From an uncultured Prevotella sp. (GTDB lineage Bacteria; Bacteroidota; Bacteroidia; Bacteroidales; Bacteroidaceae), in the NCBI GenBank assembly GCA_947169685.1, contig CAMVQS010000003.1:20023-84022 (forward strand): DNA of 64,000 nucleotides. The letters are read 5' to 3'. Position numbers and translations under genes: made by a program. Positions 7,736 through 16,138 of this stretch are shown piece by piece; position 1 is the first letter of the stretch, and the number at the start of each line of letters is the position of its first letter. The notes under the pieces are model-generated. The model was given only the letters and a program-made list of their open reading frames with translations. It did not search any database and had not been told where the DNA came from.

Positions 7736-8734
7736 ATGAGATTGTCGTTGACGGTATTGAGACCTATTTCCTTGTGTCTGTTTTGCGTTATGTTTGTCAT
7801 AGCGTGTAACAGTCAAGAGGATTCATACACTTTGGTGAAAGAGATTAAATTGACCATTGAAGACATGGAAATAGGTGAACTAGATGATTCTATTTCTGCA
7901 AACGAAATTATTACTCGTTCAATCTTAGAAAATGACGGATCAAAAGTTTCATATCTTTTTGAAGATCATGACACCATCGGTATTTTTCCCGAGGGAGGTT
8001 TTGAGATCCCTTTTATAGTTGAAATACCAGATTTAGTGCCAACAAAAGAGGTTACTCTTATTGCGAATGGTTGGCGTACTAAGGATGGAGTGAAGTATTG
8101 CTCATATCTGCCTTTTGACCGATACAACTTTGACTACTCTAATCGTGTTCCATGGAGATTTGCAGGAATAAGACAAAATGGAAACAAAGACGGAGTAAAA
8201 ACAGGTTCTAAGAATTCTCTATTCTTGGCAACACGCCCTACGGAAACGACTCCAGAAGGGCTCTTTAATGCGGCTTTTACACATATGGGGACTATTGTAC
8301 GCGCTAATTACAAACTTGCAACTGTAGGGACCTTTAAAAAGGCATGCATTGTAGCGCCAACGGCTCGATTTGCCTTAAATGGCACTTATGATCTTTATGC
8401 AGACGGACAACCTTTTACACCAGGAGAAATGAGTAATCATTTCGACGTCATGCTGGATAACTTAACAACAACTGCAAGTTCCACCAACGTTTATGTTTAT
8501 TATATTCTATCACCAGATATCAGCAATGCTAGCGGTGACCAGTTGATAGGCTACATATGGGATGACAACGGCATACGATACAGAGGGGTTTATACGTTTT
8601 CCAAAGCTACAGTATGGAAGCGGAATGGCTTTGCCACCATTAGTTTTACAATGGAACGAGAATCAAACAACCTTGATGTTTATCAAAATGAATTCAGTAC
8701 GGAATCGGAATTTAACGGTGTCGCTATAGAATAA
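7736..8734 (+). CDS. Fimbrillin-like lipoprotein (cassette B)
   Basis: Lipobox 'FVIAC|N'; 'EDHDTIGIFPEGGFEIPF', 'YCSYLPFDRYNFDYSNRVPW' shared with cassette A paralog; C-term ...STESEFNGVAIE. Confidence 0.75.
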   Translation: MRLSLTVLRPISLCLFCVMFVIACNSQEDSYTLVKEIKLTIEDMEIGELDDSISANEIITRSILENDGSKVSYLFEDHDTIGIFPEGGFEIPFIVEIPDLVPTKEVTLIANGWRTKDGVKYCSYLPFDRYNFDYSNRVPWRFAGIRQNGNKDGVKTGSKNSLFLATRPTETTPEGLFNAAFTHMGTIVRANYKLATVGTFKKACIVAPTARFALNGTYDLYADGQPFTPGEMSNHFDVMLDNLTTTASSTNVYVYYILSPDISNASGDQLIGYIWDDNGIRYRGVYTFSKATVWKRNGFATISFTMERESNNLDVYQNEFSTESEFNGVAIE

Positions 8735-8747
8735 TAGAATTTTCTCT

Positions 8748-10067
8748 ATGCAAATTATTCAACCCCCATCTCCACTAATAGATGGTTTACTGAAATCTCA
8801 GAAATATCATATAGGAACAGAATACCGATTGATAACGTATGCTATAAAGCTACTGGTACCAGAAGGCGTTTTGCTTTACAATTTACTGACCAAATGCATT
8901 GTATTATGCCAACAAGAAGACTTGAAGGCAGCTTCAGCGGATAATCCGCTCATACAATATTGGTTTTTAGTTCCAGAAAAACACGATGACCAGCGACTCT
9001 GTGAACAGATAAGAAGTGCTCTACAACTGATTCAAAAAAAAGAGAATTTCATTTCTGGGTATTGTATATTTACGACTACTGTTTGTAATGCACGTTGTTT
9101 CTATTGTTTTGAACGTGGTAGCAAGGAACGGACGATGAATGATGAAATAGCTGCAAAGGTGGTTGACTATATCGCACAGAATGCATGTGGCCATCAAGTG
9201 CGCTTTCGCTGGTTTGGTGGAGAACCTCTCTACAACATGCAGGCTATTGATAATATATGCGATGGACTTAAGAGACGAGGTGTTGATTATGTTTCTAAGA
9301 TGGTTAGCAATGGATATTTGTTTAATGAAAACGTAATCAAAAGAGCTGCGACATTATGGAAGTTGGATAAAATCCAGATAACCCTTGACGGAACAGAAGA
9401 AAAATACAATCGTATTAAAAACTATAAGGATAATAGAGAGAGTGCCTATCTGCGAGTAATGAAAAATATCGGCTTGCTGTTGGAATATGGTATCCGGGTC
9501 GTTATTCGCCTGAACATTGATGCCATCAACATTGAGGATATGACTTGTCTGGTTCATGAGCTACATACTCGCTATGGTGGAAATAAATTGCTTTCAGTTT
9601 ATTCACGTACTTTGTTTGAAAATAAAGGATGTGTTCGCAAAAGAAGCAATGAGGAGCGAGCACTTCTTTGTAATCAGCAAATAGAATTGGAAAAACTTAT
9701 TTACGGATACAATTTGAATGAAGCCCCATCAAATTTACGAAAAGTTTGGGTGAATGCCTGCATGGCAGACACCTCGCATACTATCACAATATTACCAGAC
9801 GGAAAACTGGGAAAGTGTAATGATTATTTGGAGAGTCACTTTGTCGGAACGCTCGACGAGGGAATCACAGACGAAAAGATGGTGCAAGCATTTACGCTTC
9901 AACGGGAGCCATTAGCCGATTGTAGGTCTTGTGCTCTTCAACCAGATTGCCTTAGATTACAGCTATGCATGGAAAAAGAACACTGCTACGTTGAAGAAAG
10001 AAGAATCAAGGTGTTTCGTATTCAGCAAATGATGTTGAAAACATTTGAGAAAAACAAGGCAGTATGA
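8748..10067 (+). CDS. Radical SAM/SPASM peptide maturase (cassette B)
   Basis: CNARCFYCFE, 'RWFGGEPLYN', 'MVSNGYLFNENVIKRA', SPASM cysteines CNDY...CRSCALQPDCLRLQLC. Confidence 0.9.
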   Translation: MQIIQPPSPLIDGLLKSQKYHIGTEYRLITYAIKLLVPEGVLLYNLLTKCIVLCQQEDLKAASADNPLIQYWFLVPEKHDDQRLCEQIRSALQLIQKKENFISGYCIFTTTVCNARCFYCFERGSKERTMNDEIAAKVVDYIAQNACGHQVRFRWFGGEPLYNMQAIDNICDGLKRRGVDYVSKMVSNGYLFNENVIKRAATLWKLDKIQITLDGTEEKYNRIKNYKDNRESAYLRVMKNIGLLLEYGIRVVIRLNIDAINIEDMTCLVHELHTRYGGNKLLSVYSRTLFENKGCVRKRSNEERALLCNQQIELEKLIYGYNLNEAPSNLRKVWVNACMADTSHTITILPDGKLGKCNDYLESHFVGTLDEGITDEKMVQAFTLQREPLADCRSCALQPDCLRLQLCMEKEHCYVEERRIKVFRIQQMMLKTFEKNKAV

Positions 10068-10933
10068 GAACAATTCTTTCATACAGAATAGCAGGAATAG
10101 ATTTTGCAATAAATATAGAAAAAGAGGCTATTGAACAAAATCTGCTAAATCACTACAACTCTTTTAGAATAGAAGGAACAAAAGAATTTGATTTTGTACT
10201 GGACATCGTCAACCGACAGGAAAGAATGGAAGGTGAACAGATTCTTGGCGGTGACAAGATAAGAAGCCAGATATATCGGGTACAGAACGGTTACTATAAG
10301 GAGGCGTTAGGCAGAGAGAGGAGAAGAGTGTTGTATGCAATATATTTAAATAGCAATTATAGCTATGGAAGGTTGAAAATAAATCAGCATACTCGTACTA
10401 TATTGAACGAAGCCATTATGACCATGTTTTTTGCTGCAATGGCCAAATTCCACGTAATAAAAATTCATGCATCGTCTGTCATTAAGGATGGCAAAGCCAT
10501 TCTCTTTCATGCGCCATGTGGTACAGGTAAGAGTACGCATAGTCAGCAATGGATGAAGGCATTTCCTGATGCGGAACTGTTGAATGATGATGGACCCGTA
10601 GTACGCGTATGGCCTGACGGAAGGGTGATTGCATACGGCAGTCCTTGGAGTGGGAAAACTCCTTGCTACAAAAACCTATCGGCACCTGTAGCTGCATTTG
10701 TACGTATCAACAGGGCTAAAGAAAACAAGATTCATCGCCTAAGACTTGTGGAGGCATATGCATCATTACTTCCTTCCTGTACTGGAGTAAAGTGGAATGA
10801 TGATATACGCAATTATACACATGAAACCATGCAAAAGGTAATATCAACCGTTCCCTTTTATCAATTGGACTGCCTACCCAACGAGGACGCTGCAAGGGTA
10901 TGTGCAGCGGAAGTATTGAAACTACATGAATAG
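10064..10933 (+). CDS. HPr kinase/phosphorylase-like (HprK-like) ATPase (cassette B accessory enzyme)
   Basis: 'IKIHASSVIKDGKAILFHAPCGTGKSTHSQQW' Walker A, 'LLNDDGPVVRVW', 'AYGSPWSGK'; start overlaps rSAM stop. Confidence 0.75.
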   Translation: MRTILSYRIAGIDFAINIEKEAIEQNLLNHYNSFRIEGTKEFDFVLDIVNRQERMEGEQILGGDKIRSQIYRVQNGYYKEALGRERRRVLYAIYLNSNYSYGRLKINQHTRTILNEAIMTMFFAAMAKFHVIKIHASSVIKDGKAILFHAPCGTGKSTHSQQWMKAFPDAELLNDDGPVVRVWPDGRVIAYGSPWSGKTPCYKNLSAPVAAFVRINRAKENKIHRLRLVEAYASLLPSCTGVKWNDDIRNYTHETMQKVISTVPFYQLDCLPNEDAARVCAAEVLKLHE

Positions 10934-11612
10934 CAATAACTACCAAATACTGAGTGGAAGCTGGCTGAAGGTCATCGCGATGGTGACGATGGCGATTGAC
11001 CATACGGCATCGTACCTGCCTGTGCTTCACCAATGGCCGGAACTGTGTTGGCTGATGCACACTGTGGGACGTGTGGCATTCCCCGTGTTTGCCTTCTTGC
11101 TGGTGGAGGGATTTGTCCATACCCATGATCGCAGGAAGTACGGACGGAACCTACTGGTACTTGCCTTGGTGTCACAGACTCCGTGGGCATTGGCACACCT
11201 CAACAGTAAGTTCTGGCTGCACGGCAACGTGGGGTTCACGCTGCTGTTGGGTTTCCTGACGCTGTATCTCTGGGAGTATATGAAAGAAAACTGGATGCGG
11301 CAGACGCTTGCGCTCATAACGGTATTCCTCGCAGCGTATGTCCTGAAGGTGGATTATAATATAGGTGGCGTGGGCCTTATCTTGCTGCTCTACGTGCTGC
11401 GTGAACAGAAGGTGCTGAAGTTGTTCTTAGGTACTTGCATCATTGCAAGGCGATATATTCCTGGTGTGGCAGCGGGCTTCGCCCTGCTGGCGCTGTACAA
11501 TGGCAAGCGCGGATTCATCACAGGTTCCTTCGGCAAGTATCTTTTCTACGCCTTCTACCCTCTCCACCTCCTGCTGCTCTACCTGCTCCGCACATACTGG
11601 CTTACCACTTGA
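10926..11612 (+). CDS. TraX family membrane protein (cassette B)
   Basis: Nearly identical to the cassette A TraX (about 8 differences over ~228 aa by eye). Confidence 0.85.
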   Translation: MNSNNYQILSGSWLKVIAMVTMAIDHTASYLPVLHQWPELCWLMHTVGRVAFPVFAFLLVEGFVHTHDRRKYGRNLLVLALVSQTPWALAHLNSKFWLHGNVGFTLLLGFLTLYLWEYMKENWMRQTLALITVFLAAYVLKVDYNIGGVGLILLLYVLREQKVLKLFLGTCIIARRYIPGVAAGFALLALYNGKRGFITGSFGKYLFYAFYPLHLLLLYLLRTYWLTT

Positions 11613-11616
11613 TGCG
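11591..11616 (+). repeat. 26-bp direct repeat CACATACTGGCTTACCACTTGATGCG, copy 1 (left of hipBA)
   Basis: Identical to 13339-13364. Confidence 0.9.
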
Positions 11617-11664
11617 GAGGAAACACGGCCAACTATCGCATCAAAACACGGCCAACTGTCATAA

Positions 11665-12918
11665 TCAGGACTTCACTCGGCTGTCTAATCGTTGGGCGAA
11701 TCGGTTTTGTTCTGATGGGGATATTTTGAGTTCATTGGCAACTTTCCTCCAATCCCTGACTGCCGTTTTTGTCTTCTCTATGATTCTTGCTGCTGTGTCT
11801 GGAGAAAGGAAATAGTCTTTACAGGCATCTTGCAACTTCTCGAGACTTGCTTCATTCGAGTTGTTATTGATGAGCAGGCTTTGATTGTTACTGTCAGTCG
11901 GGTTAAGGTCATAGGCTGGGGATAATGTCCAACCTTTCTTCGTCAAGAGAAATCCGTGGTTTCGGAAATGATCGTCACTATTGCCCACACAAATGTTAAA
12001 TACCACACGTCGAAATAGCTCTTCAAGATTGTCATCGACATTGACACAATTGGAAAGAATAAAATCTACAATATCCAAATAGCCATGTCCTGTTTCGAAG
12101 TTGTCTCCGTCCTTTAAGCCTGTCATAGTCATGGCAGAAGCAAAATGGATCCGACGGCATGCTTCTGTTCTATCGAATCGTCTTGAGAGCAGTGCATGAT
12201 ATCTACCAACCGGCAGTATTGCCGTTTCTGCTGCGTTTATGGATGCAGACTTTGCCAAGACATGACAGAAATGCTCCCATAGAGCTACATCATACAGGTC
12301 ATTACGTGAAGGAAACTTTGCAATCCACAAACCTCCGTTTTCGTCGGTTACATTGGCTTTCGGTCGAGCACCGCCCAAAGATGTGCCTGGGCGTTCTAAT
12401 TGCCTGATCCATTTCTTTTCAGGCAATTCATTAGCCTCCTCGCTCTTCTCATATTCCTGAGCTATTGCTGTCAGCTCTTTTACTGAGGTTAATGGCGGTA
12501 CAGACAATCTATTATCCGAATTGACAAATTCTCCATTAGGATCCTTCTTAAATCGAAGGCCTCCCATACGGGTGTAATCATCAATACCTTTTAGGTAGTC
12601 AAAAGAGTAAAGTGACCTTACTGCTCTCTTTTCCTCTGCTGCCTCAACCTGCTCTTTCCTGTCCAGCAAACGACGTCCCCATCTGTCAGGAAGTGTATCA
12701 GAGATACAGCCAAAAACATGTTCCTCTTGAGAATACTGGAAGCCTGCATAATTGCCGATTTCATCACTCAAGACAATGGCACTATGATTCTTCAACCATT
12801 CTTTTTCAAAACAGAAACCGTAAGTACCATTACCACGCAGACGTTCATACGTCAGACAGCCAACCAACTCGGGGTTGTCTAGCCAGTCGAAATCGGCATA
12901 CACATAGAGTTTTTCCAT
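11665..12918 (-). CDS. hipA: HipA-family type II toxin-antitoxin kinase
   Basis: 'LGGARPKANVTDENGGLWIAKFPSRND', 'ALLSRRFDR', 'NICVGNSDDHFRNHGFLL' HipA motifs. Confidence 0.92.
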   Translation of the reverse strand: MEKLYVYADFDWLDNPELVGCLTYERLRGNGTYGFCFEKEWLKNHSAIVLSDEIGNYAGFQYSQEEHVFGCISDTLPDRWGRRLLDRKEQVEAAEEKRAVRSLYSFDYLKGIDDYTRMGGLRFKKDPNGEFVNSDNRLSVPPLTSVKELTAIAQEYEKSEEANELPEKKWIRQLERPGTSLGGARPKANVTDENGGLWIAKFPSRNDLYDVALWEHFCHVLAKSASINAAETAILPVGRYHALLSRRFDRTEACRRIHFASAMTMTGLKDGDNFETGHGYLDIVDFILSNCVNVDDNLEELFRRVVFNICVGNSDDHFRNHGFLLTKKGWTLSPAYDLNPTDSNNQSLLINNNSNEASLEKLQDACKDYFLSPDTAARIIEKTKTAVRDWRKVANELKISPSEQNRFAQRLDSRVKS

Positions 12919-12921
12919 AGC

Positions 12922-13242
12922 TTAATCTTTTTTCGAGGCTCGTTCACGATGTTTCAACTCCAAGTCTTGAAGTGTTCTCCCGAGAGGATCGTCCTTGGCC
13001 AGCGATAAGATATCGTCATCTAACTGCAAAGCATAGAGAATACGCAGATAAATACCTATAGCGACGGTAGGCATACCTTTCTCCACACGCATCACGGTCA
13101 GCTCAGAGCACGTGGCCCTTTCTGCAATTTGGGCAACACTAAGATTACGACGCAGACGAGCCAGACGTATCTGTTCGCCGACAATCTGCATCTTTTGCTC
13201 CAATCTCCTTGGTAATTTCGTACTACGTGTTGCCTTTGTCAT
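12922..13242 (-). CDS. hipB: HipB-like HTH antitoxin/autorepressor
   Basis: XRE-type HTH 'IRLARLRRNLSVAQIAERATCSELTVMRVEKG' directly upstream of hipA. Confidence 0.88.
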   Translation of the reverse strand: MTKATRSTKLPRRLEQKMQIVGEQIRLARLRRNLSVAQIAERATCSELTVMRVEKGMPTVAIGIYLRILYALQLDDDILSLAKDDPLGRTLQDLELKHRERASKKD

Positions 13243-13251
13243 ATTAATATG

Positions 13252-13299
13252 CTATCATTTAATGATGCAAAGATACAGAAAAACTATATTAAATGATAG
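13252..13299 (-). promoter_or_regulatory. hipBA promoter/operator
   Basis: Inverted repeat CTATCATTTAAT (13252-13263) / ATTAAATGATAG (13288-13299) flanking a minus-strand TATCTTTG box. Confidence 0.75.
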
Positions 13300-13338
13300 G
13301 TTGCTGACATATTGTTATAGATTATTAACACAAAGGTC

Positions 13339-13364
13339 CACATACTGGCTTACCACTTGATGCG
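13339..13364 (+). repeat. 26-bp direct repeat, copy 2 (right of hipBA)
   Basis: Identical to 11591-11616; lies over the 3' end of the beta-barrel gene. Confidence 0.9.
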
Positions 13365-14096
13365 TAGAAGAAGGCCGGCGTTGTAAACGGTCTTGGGGGC
13401 TATGTCGGCAGAGGCGAAGAGGCATTTGAGCTGGCCGCGTGCTCCGATGGTGACATTGGGCAGGACGCTGAGCTCGGCCGTGAGGCTGACAGGCACATAA
13501 GGTGCAGTATAGTTGTCCTTCTGTTTCTCAGACTTCACGTAGGCATGCTGATAGATATTGCTATAGGTGTCGCCCTCGGCAATGGCCTCAGCATTATAGG
13601 CAGTAGTGCGGGTGTTACTGCCCTTACTCATAAGGAGGCCTACTCCCGTACCTACATAGACATTGAAGGGGCTTGTGCGCCCCTTGAGCCAAAGAGCAGA
13701 CAGGGCATATTCTGCAGTGAATTGGCCGGCAGCTATGTGCTGTCGGTTTTTGTTTTGCAGGCAGTCGGCCTGTGTGGTGAGCGTGGTCTGATGACCGCCA
13801 AGCATGAAGTTAGGGTCGGTGAGAACGGTAGAGGTTATCTTGTCGTTGTGCTCACGCAGGAGGAGATAGCCAGCCTCTGCACTGAAGCGCAGGGAAGGCA
13901 AGTACTGCCAGGTGACACCTGCTGCCACCTCGGGCGAGAGGGTCGGTGTGCCTTCGTAGAGGGGGCTGCTGATGCCGCTATAGGTTCCAAGGGCTCCACT
14001 GGCATATAGCGACCATCGGCCGCCTGCCTGCTGCGCTTGCAGCGGCAGGCAGGCGATGAGCCCAAAGACTATGTTGAGAAAATACTGTCTTTTCAT
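13350..14096 (-). CDS. Outer membrane beta-barrel protein
   Basis: Signal peptide, alternating strands, terminal aromatic '...GLLLRIKW'. Confidence 0.6.
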   Translation of the reverse strand: MKRQYFLNIVFGLIACLPLQAQQAGGRWSLYASGALGTYSGISSPLYEGTPTLSPEVAAGVTWQYLPSLRFSAEAGYLLLREHNDKITSTVLTDPNFMLGGHQTTLTTQADCLQNKNRQHIAAGQFTAEYALSALWLKGRTSPFNVYVGTGVGLLMSKGSNTRTTAYNAEAIAEGDTYSNIYQHAYVKSEKQKDNYTAPYVPVSLTAELSVLPNVTIGARGQLKCLFASADIAPKTVYNAGLLLRIKW

Positions 14097-14110
14097 TATC
14101 GTCAGTCTTA

Positions 14111-16126
14111 TTATTGAACAGAAGCGGCATAGGGCTGCGTGCGGATGTTTTCTGTAGGCATGAACACGCCCGTATCGCTGTCGTAGTTATAGAAACGGAA
14201 GACACGTCCAGCACTCATATCGGTGCCTGTGGCTGAGACGGGCCAGCCGTAAAGTGCGCGGCAGGAGCTCAGCGTGGGGTCGTTGGGTTTGGCATCGACG
14301 GCAGAGATAAAGAACACATACTTATATGTGTCTTCGTAATAGGTGAACTGCATGTCGGTCCATTCGCAGACGTTACGCACCACAAGTGAATAATGACCGT
14401 CGATAACGACGGTGCCTGTCACCATGAGCTTGGCAGGAGCCTTGTTGCTGACCGTCCACTGGTAGTTGTAGCGCTGGGTGCTTCCCGATACGCTCTTGTT
14501 GTCGCTACAGATAACAGGAACCGTGGGCAAGTCGTTGTCGTCCATGCGCATGAGCTGTCTGGGAGTGACGGACACCTCGCAGAGCATGTGCTGGAAGGCG
14601 GCATTGAGCGTGGCATCGGCATTGATGGCCTGGAAGAGCGTTGGCGTCAGGTACATATACTCATAGGTGGTATGCTCGTCAGTGGAGTGTACGGGACAGG
14701 GATCGGGGAAGGTGACGCCGTTCTCCAGGTTGAGCAGGGTTTCCATCTGGTCGTTGTTCTGACTGAGTTTTTCCAGAATCTGGGCAAGCTCAGTATTACG
14801 GGTTGCAGTGATGGCATCGTTCAGCGTGGTGGTACAGGTGCCGAGCGTGGTCACGACATTGGTGTTGAGGGCTGAAATGAGTTCGCCGTTAGAACCGATA
14901 GCTGCAATGATGAGCTGTCCCTGGGTGTTGACGGCACTGACCATGTTGCCTCCTTGTGTGTTAACAGCTGTCTGCAGGTTGCCGATAGCTGTAATGACAT
15001 CGGTCTTGAGGGTGTTGACAGCAGTGATATTGTCATTGATCTTGCTGGTGATGGTGCTGGTCGAAGTGCTGATAGCAGTCTCTACGCTTGAGAATCCCTC
15101 GAGCAGGTTGCTATTGATGGTGCCCAGCGTGGTATTGATGGTGCCCAGCGTGGTATTGGTGACCTCGAGTTTGGCTTCGATGCCTTCACCCATATTGCCG
15201 ATTTTGACAATGACATTGCCGAGTCCTGTCTCAATGATAGTACTCATGGCATCGAGCTTGGCCTGCAGCGAGGCGTTATGGTCCTGCAGTGCCGCTACGA
15301 GGTTGGTGGTCTGTGCCTTGATGGCAGTTTCGATAAGTTGTCCGTTCTGGTCGAGGTGCAGGGCGATGAGGTCACCGTTGTTGTTGATGGCATAGACGAT
15401 GCGGTCGCCGTTGTCCTGCAGGGTGCTGTTAAGTCCGGCAAAGCCTTCAAGGATAGTATTGTTGAGTGACTGGAAGTTCTGGGCCAACGCATCTGTCAAT
15501 GAGTCAAGCATGCCGCCGTTGGCTTCGAGCTTAACGCTGATGTTACTTCCTATATCACCAATCTTGACAACGATATTGGCCAGTCCTGTCTCGATGATGG
15601 TATTTATGGCATCGAGCTTACTCTGCATGGAGGCGTTATTGTCCTTGAGCGTCTGTATCAGAAGGCCAACCTGTGCCTTGATAGTGCCGTCGATGAGACG
15701 TCCGTTCTCGTCGAGGTGCAGAGCGATGAGGTCACCGTTGCTATTGAGTGCATAGACGATGCGGTCGCCATTGTCCTGTATGACGGTCTTGAGTGACTTG
15801 AAACCGTCGAGCAGCGTGACGTTGATGTTGTTGAGGGTGTTATTGACATTGTTGAACCCTTCGCCAATGGTGGCACTGAGTATCTGAATGTCGTTAGTAC
15901 TAACATCAACTGAGATCTTGATGTCAGCCAATCCTGTCTCCAGCAGTTTGTTGAGGGCATCCATGCGCTCCTCAAGGCTACTGGTAAGGTTATTGACGGC
16001 ATCCACCAGTTTCTGGTAGTCGTTAATGTAGGTTCGCGCTCCATAGTCGATAGACGGTGAGAACTCCTCAGTACATGCGGCTAATGTGAGCAAGCCACAA
16101 ATCAGTAAACAATAAATCTTCTTCAT
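14111..16126 (-). CDS. Lipoprotein with long coiled-coil and internal ~120-aa repeats
   Basis: 'LLTLAAC|T'; repeated 'QDNGDRIVYA(L/I)N(S/N)NGDLIALHLD(E/Q)NG(R/Q)LI...KLDA..TIIETGL.N(I/V)(V/I)VKIG'. Confidence 0.75.
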   Translation of the reverse strand: MKKIYCLLICGLLTLAACTEEFSPSIDYGARTYINDYQKLVDAVNNLTSSLEERMDALNKLLETGLADIKISVDVSTNDIQILSATIGEGFNNVNNTLNNINVTLLDGFKSLKTVIQDNGDRIVYALNSNGDLIALHLDENGRLIDGTIKAQVGLLIQTLKDNNASMQSKLDAINTIIETGLANIVVKIGDIGSNISVKLEANGGMLDSLTDALAQNFQSLNNTILEGFAGLNSTLQDNGDRIVYAINNNGDLIALHLDQNGQLIETAIKAQTTNLVAALQDHNASLQAKLDAMSTIIETGLGNVIVKIGNMGEGIEAKLEVTNTTLGTINTTLGTINSNLLEGFSSVETAISTSTSTITSKINDNITAVNTLKTDVITAIGNLQTAVNTQGGNMVSAVNTQGQLIIAAIGSNGELISALNTNVVTTLGTCTTTLNDAITATRNTELAQILEKLSQNNDQMETLLNLENGVTFPDPCPVHSTDEHTTYEYMYLTPTLFQAINADATLNAAFQHMLCEVSVTPRQLMRMDDNDLPTVPVICSDNKSVSGSTQRYNYQWTVSNKAPAKLMVTGTVVIDGHYSLVVRNVCEWTDMQFTYYEDTYKYVFFISAVDAKPNDPTLSSCRALYGWPVSATGTDMSAGRVFRFYNYDSDTGVFMPTENIRTQPYAASVQ

Positions 16127-16138
16127 ATTCTTATAGTT

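Noticed and set aside
4774-8734. Interpreting cassette lipoproteins as part of the large fimbrillin array
   Set aside because: They are on separate operons with rSAM genes, and their 'GIFP(D/E)GG' bodies form their own pair, distinct from the SAYYPY array members.
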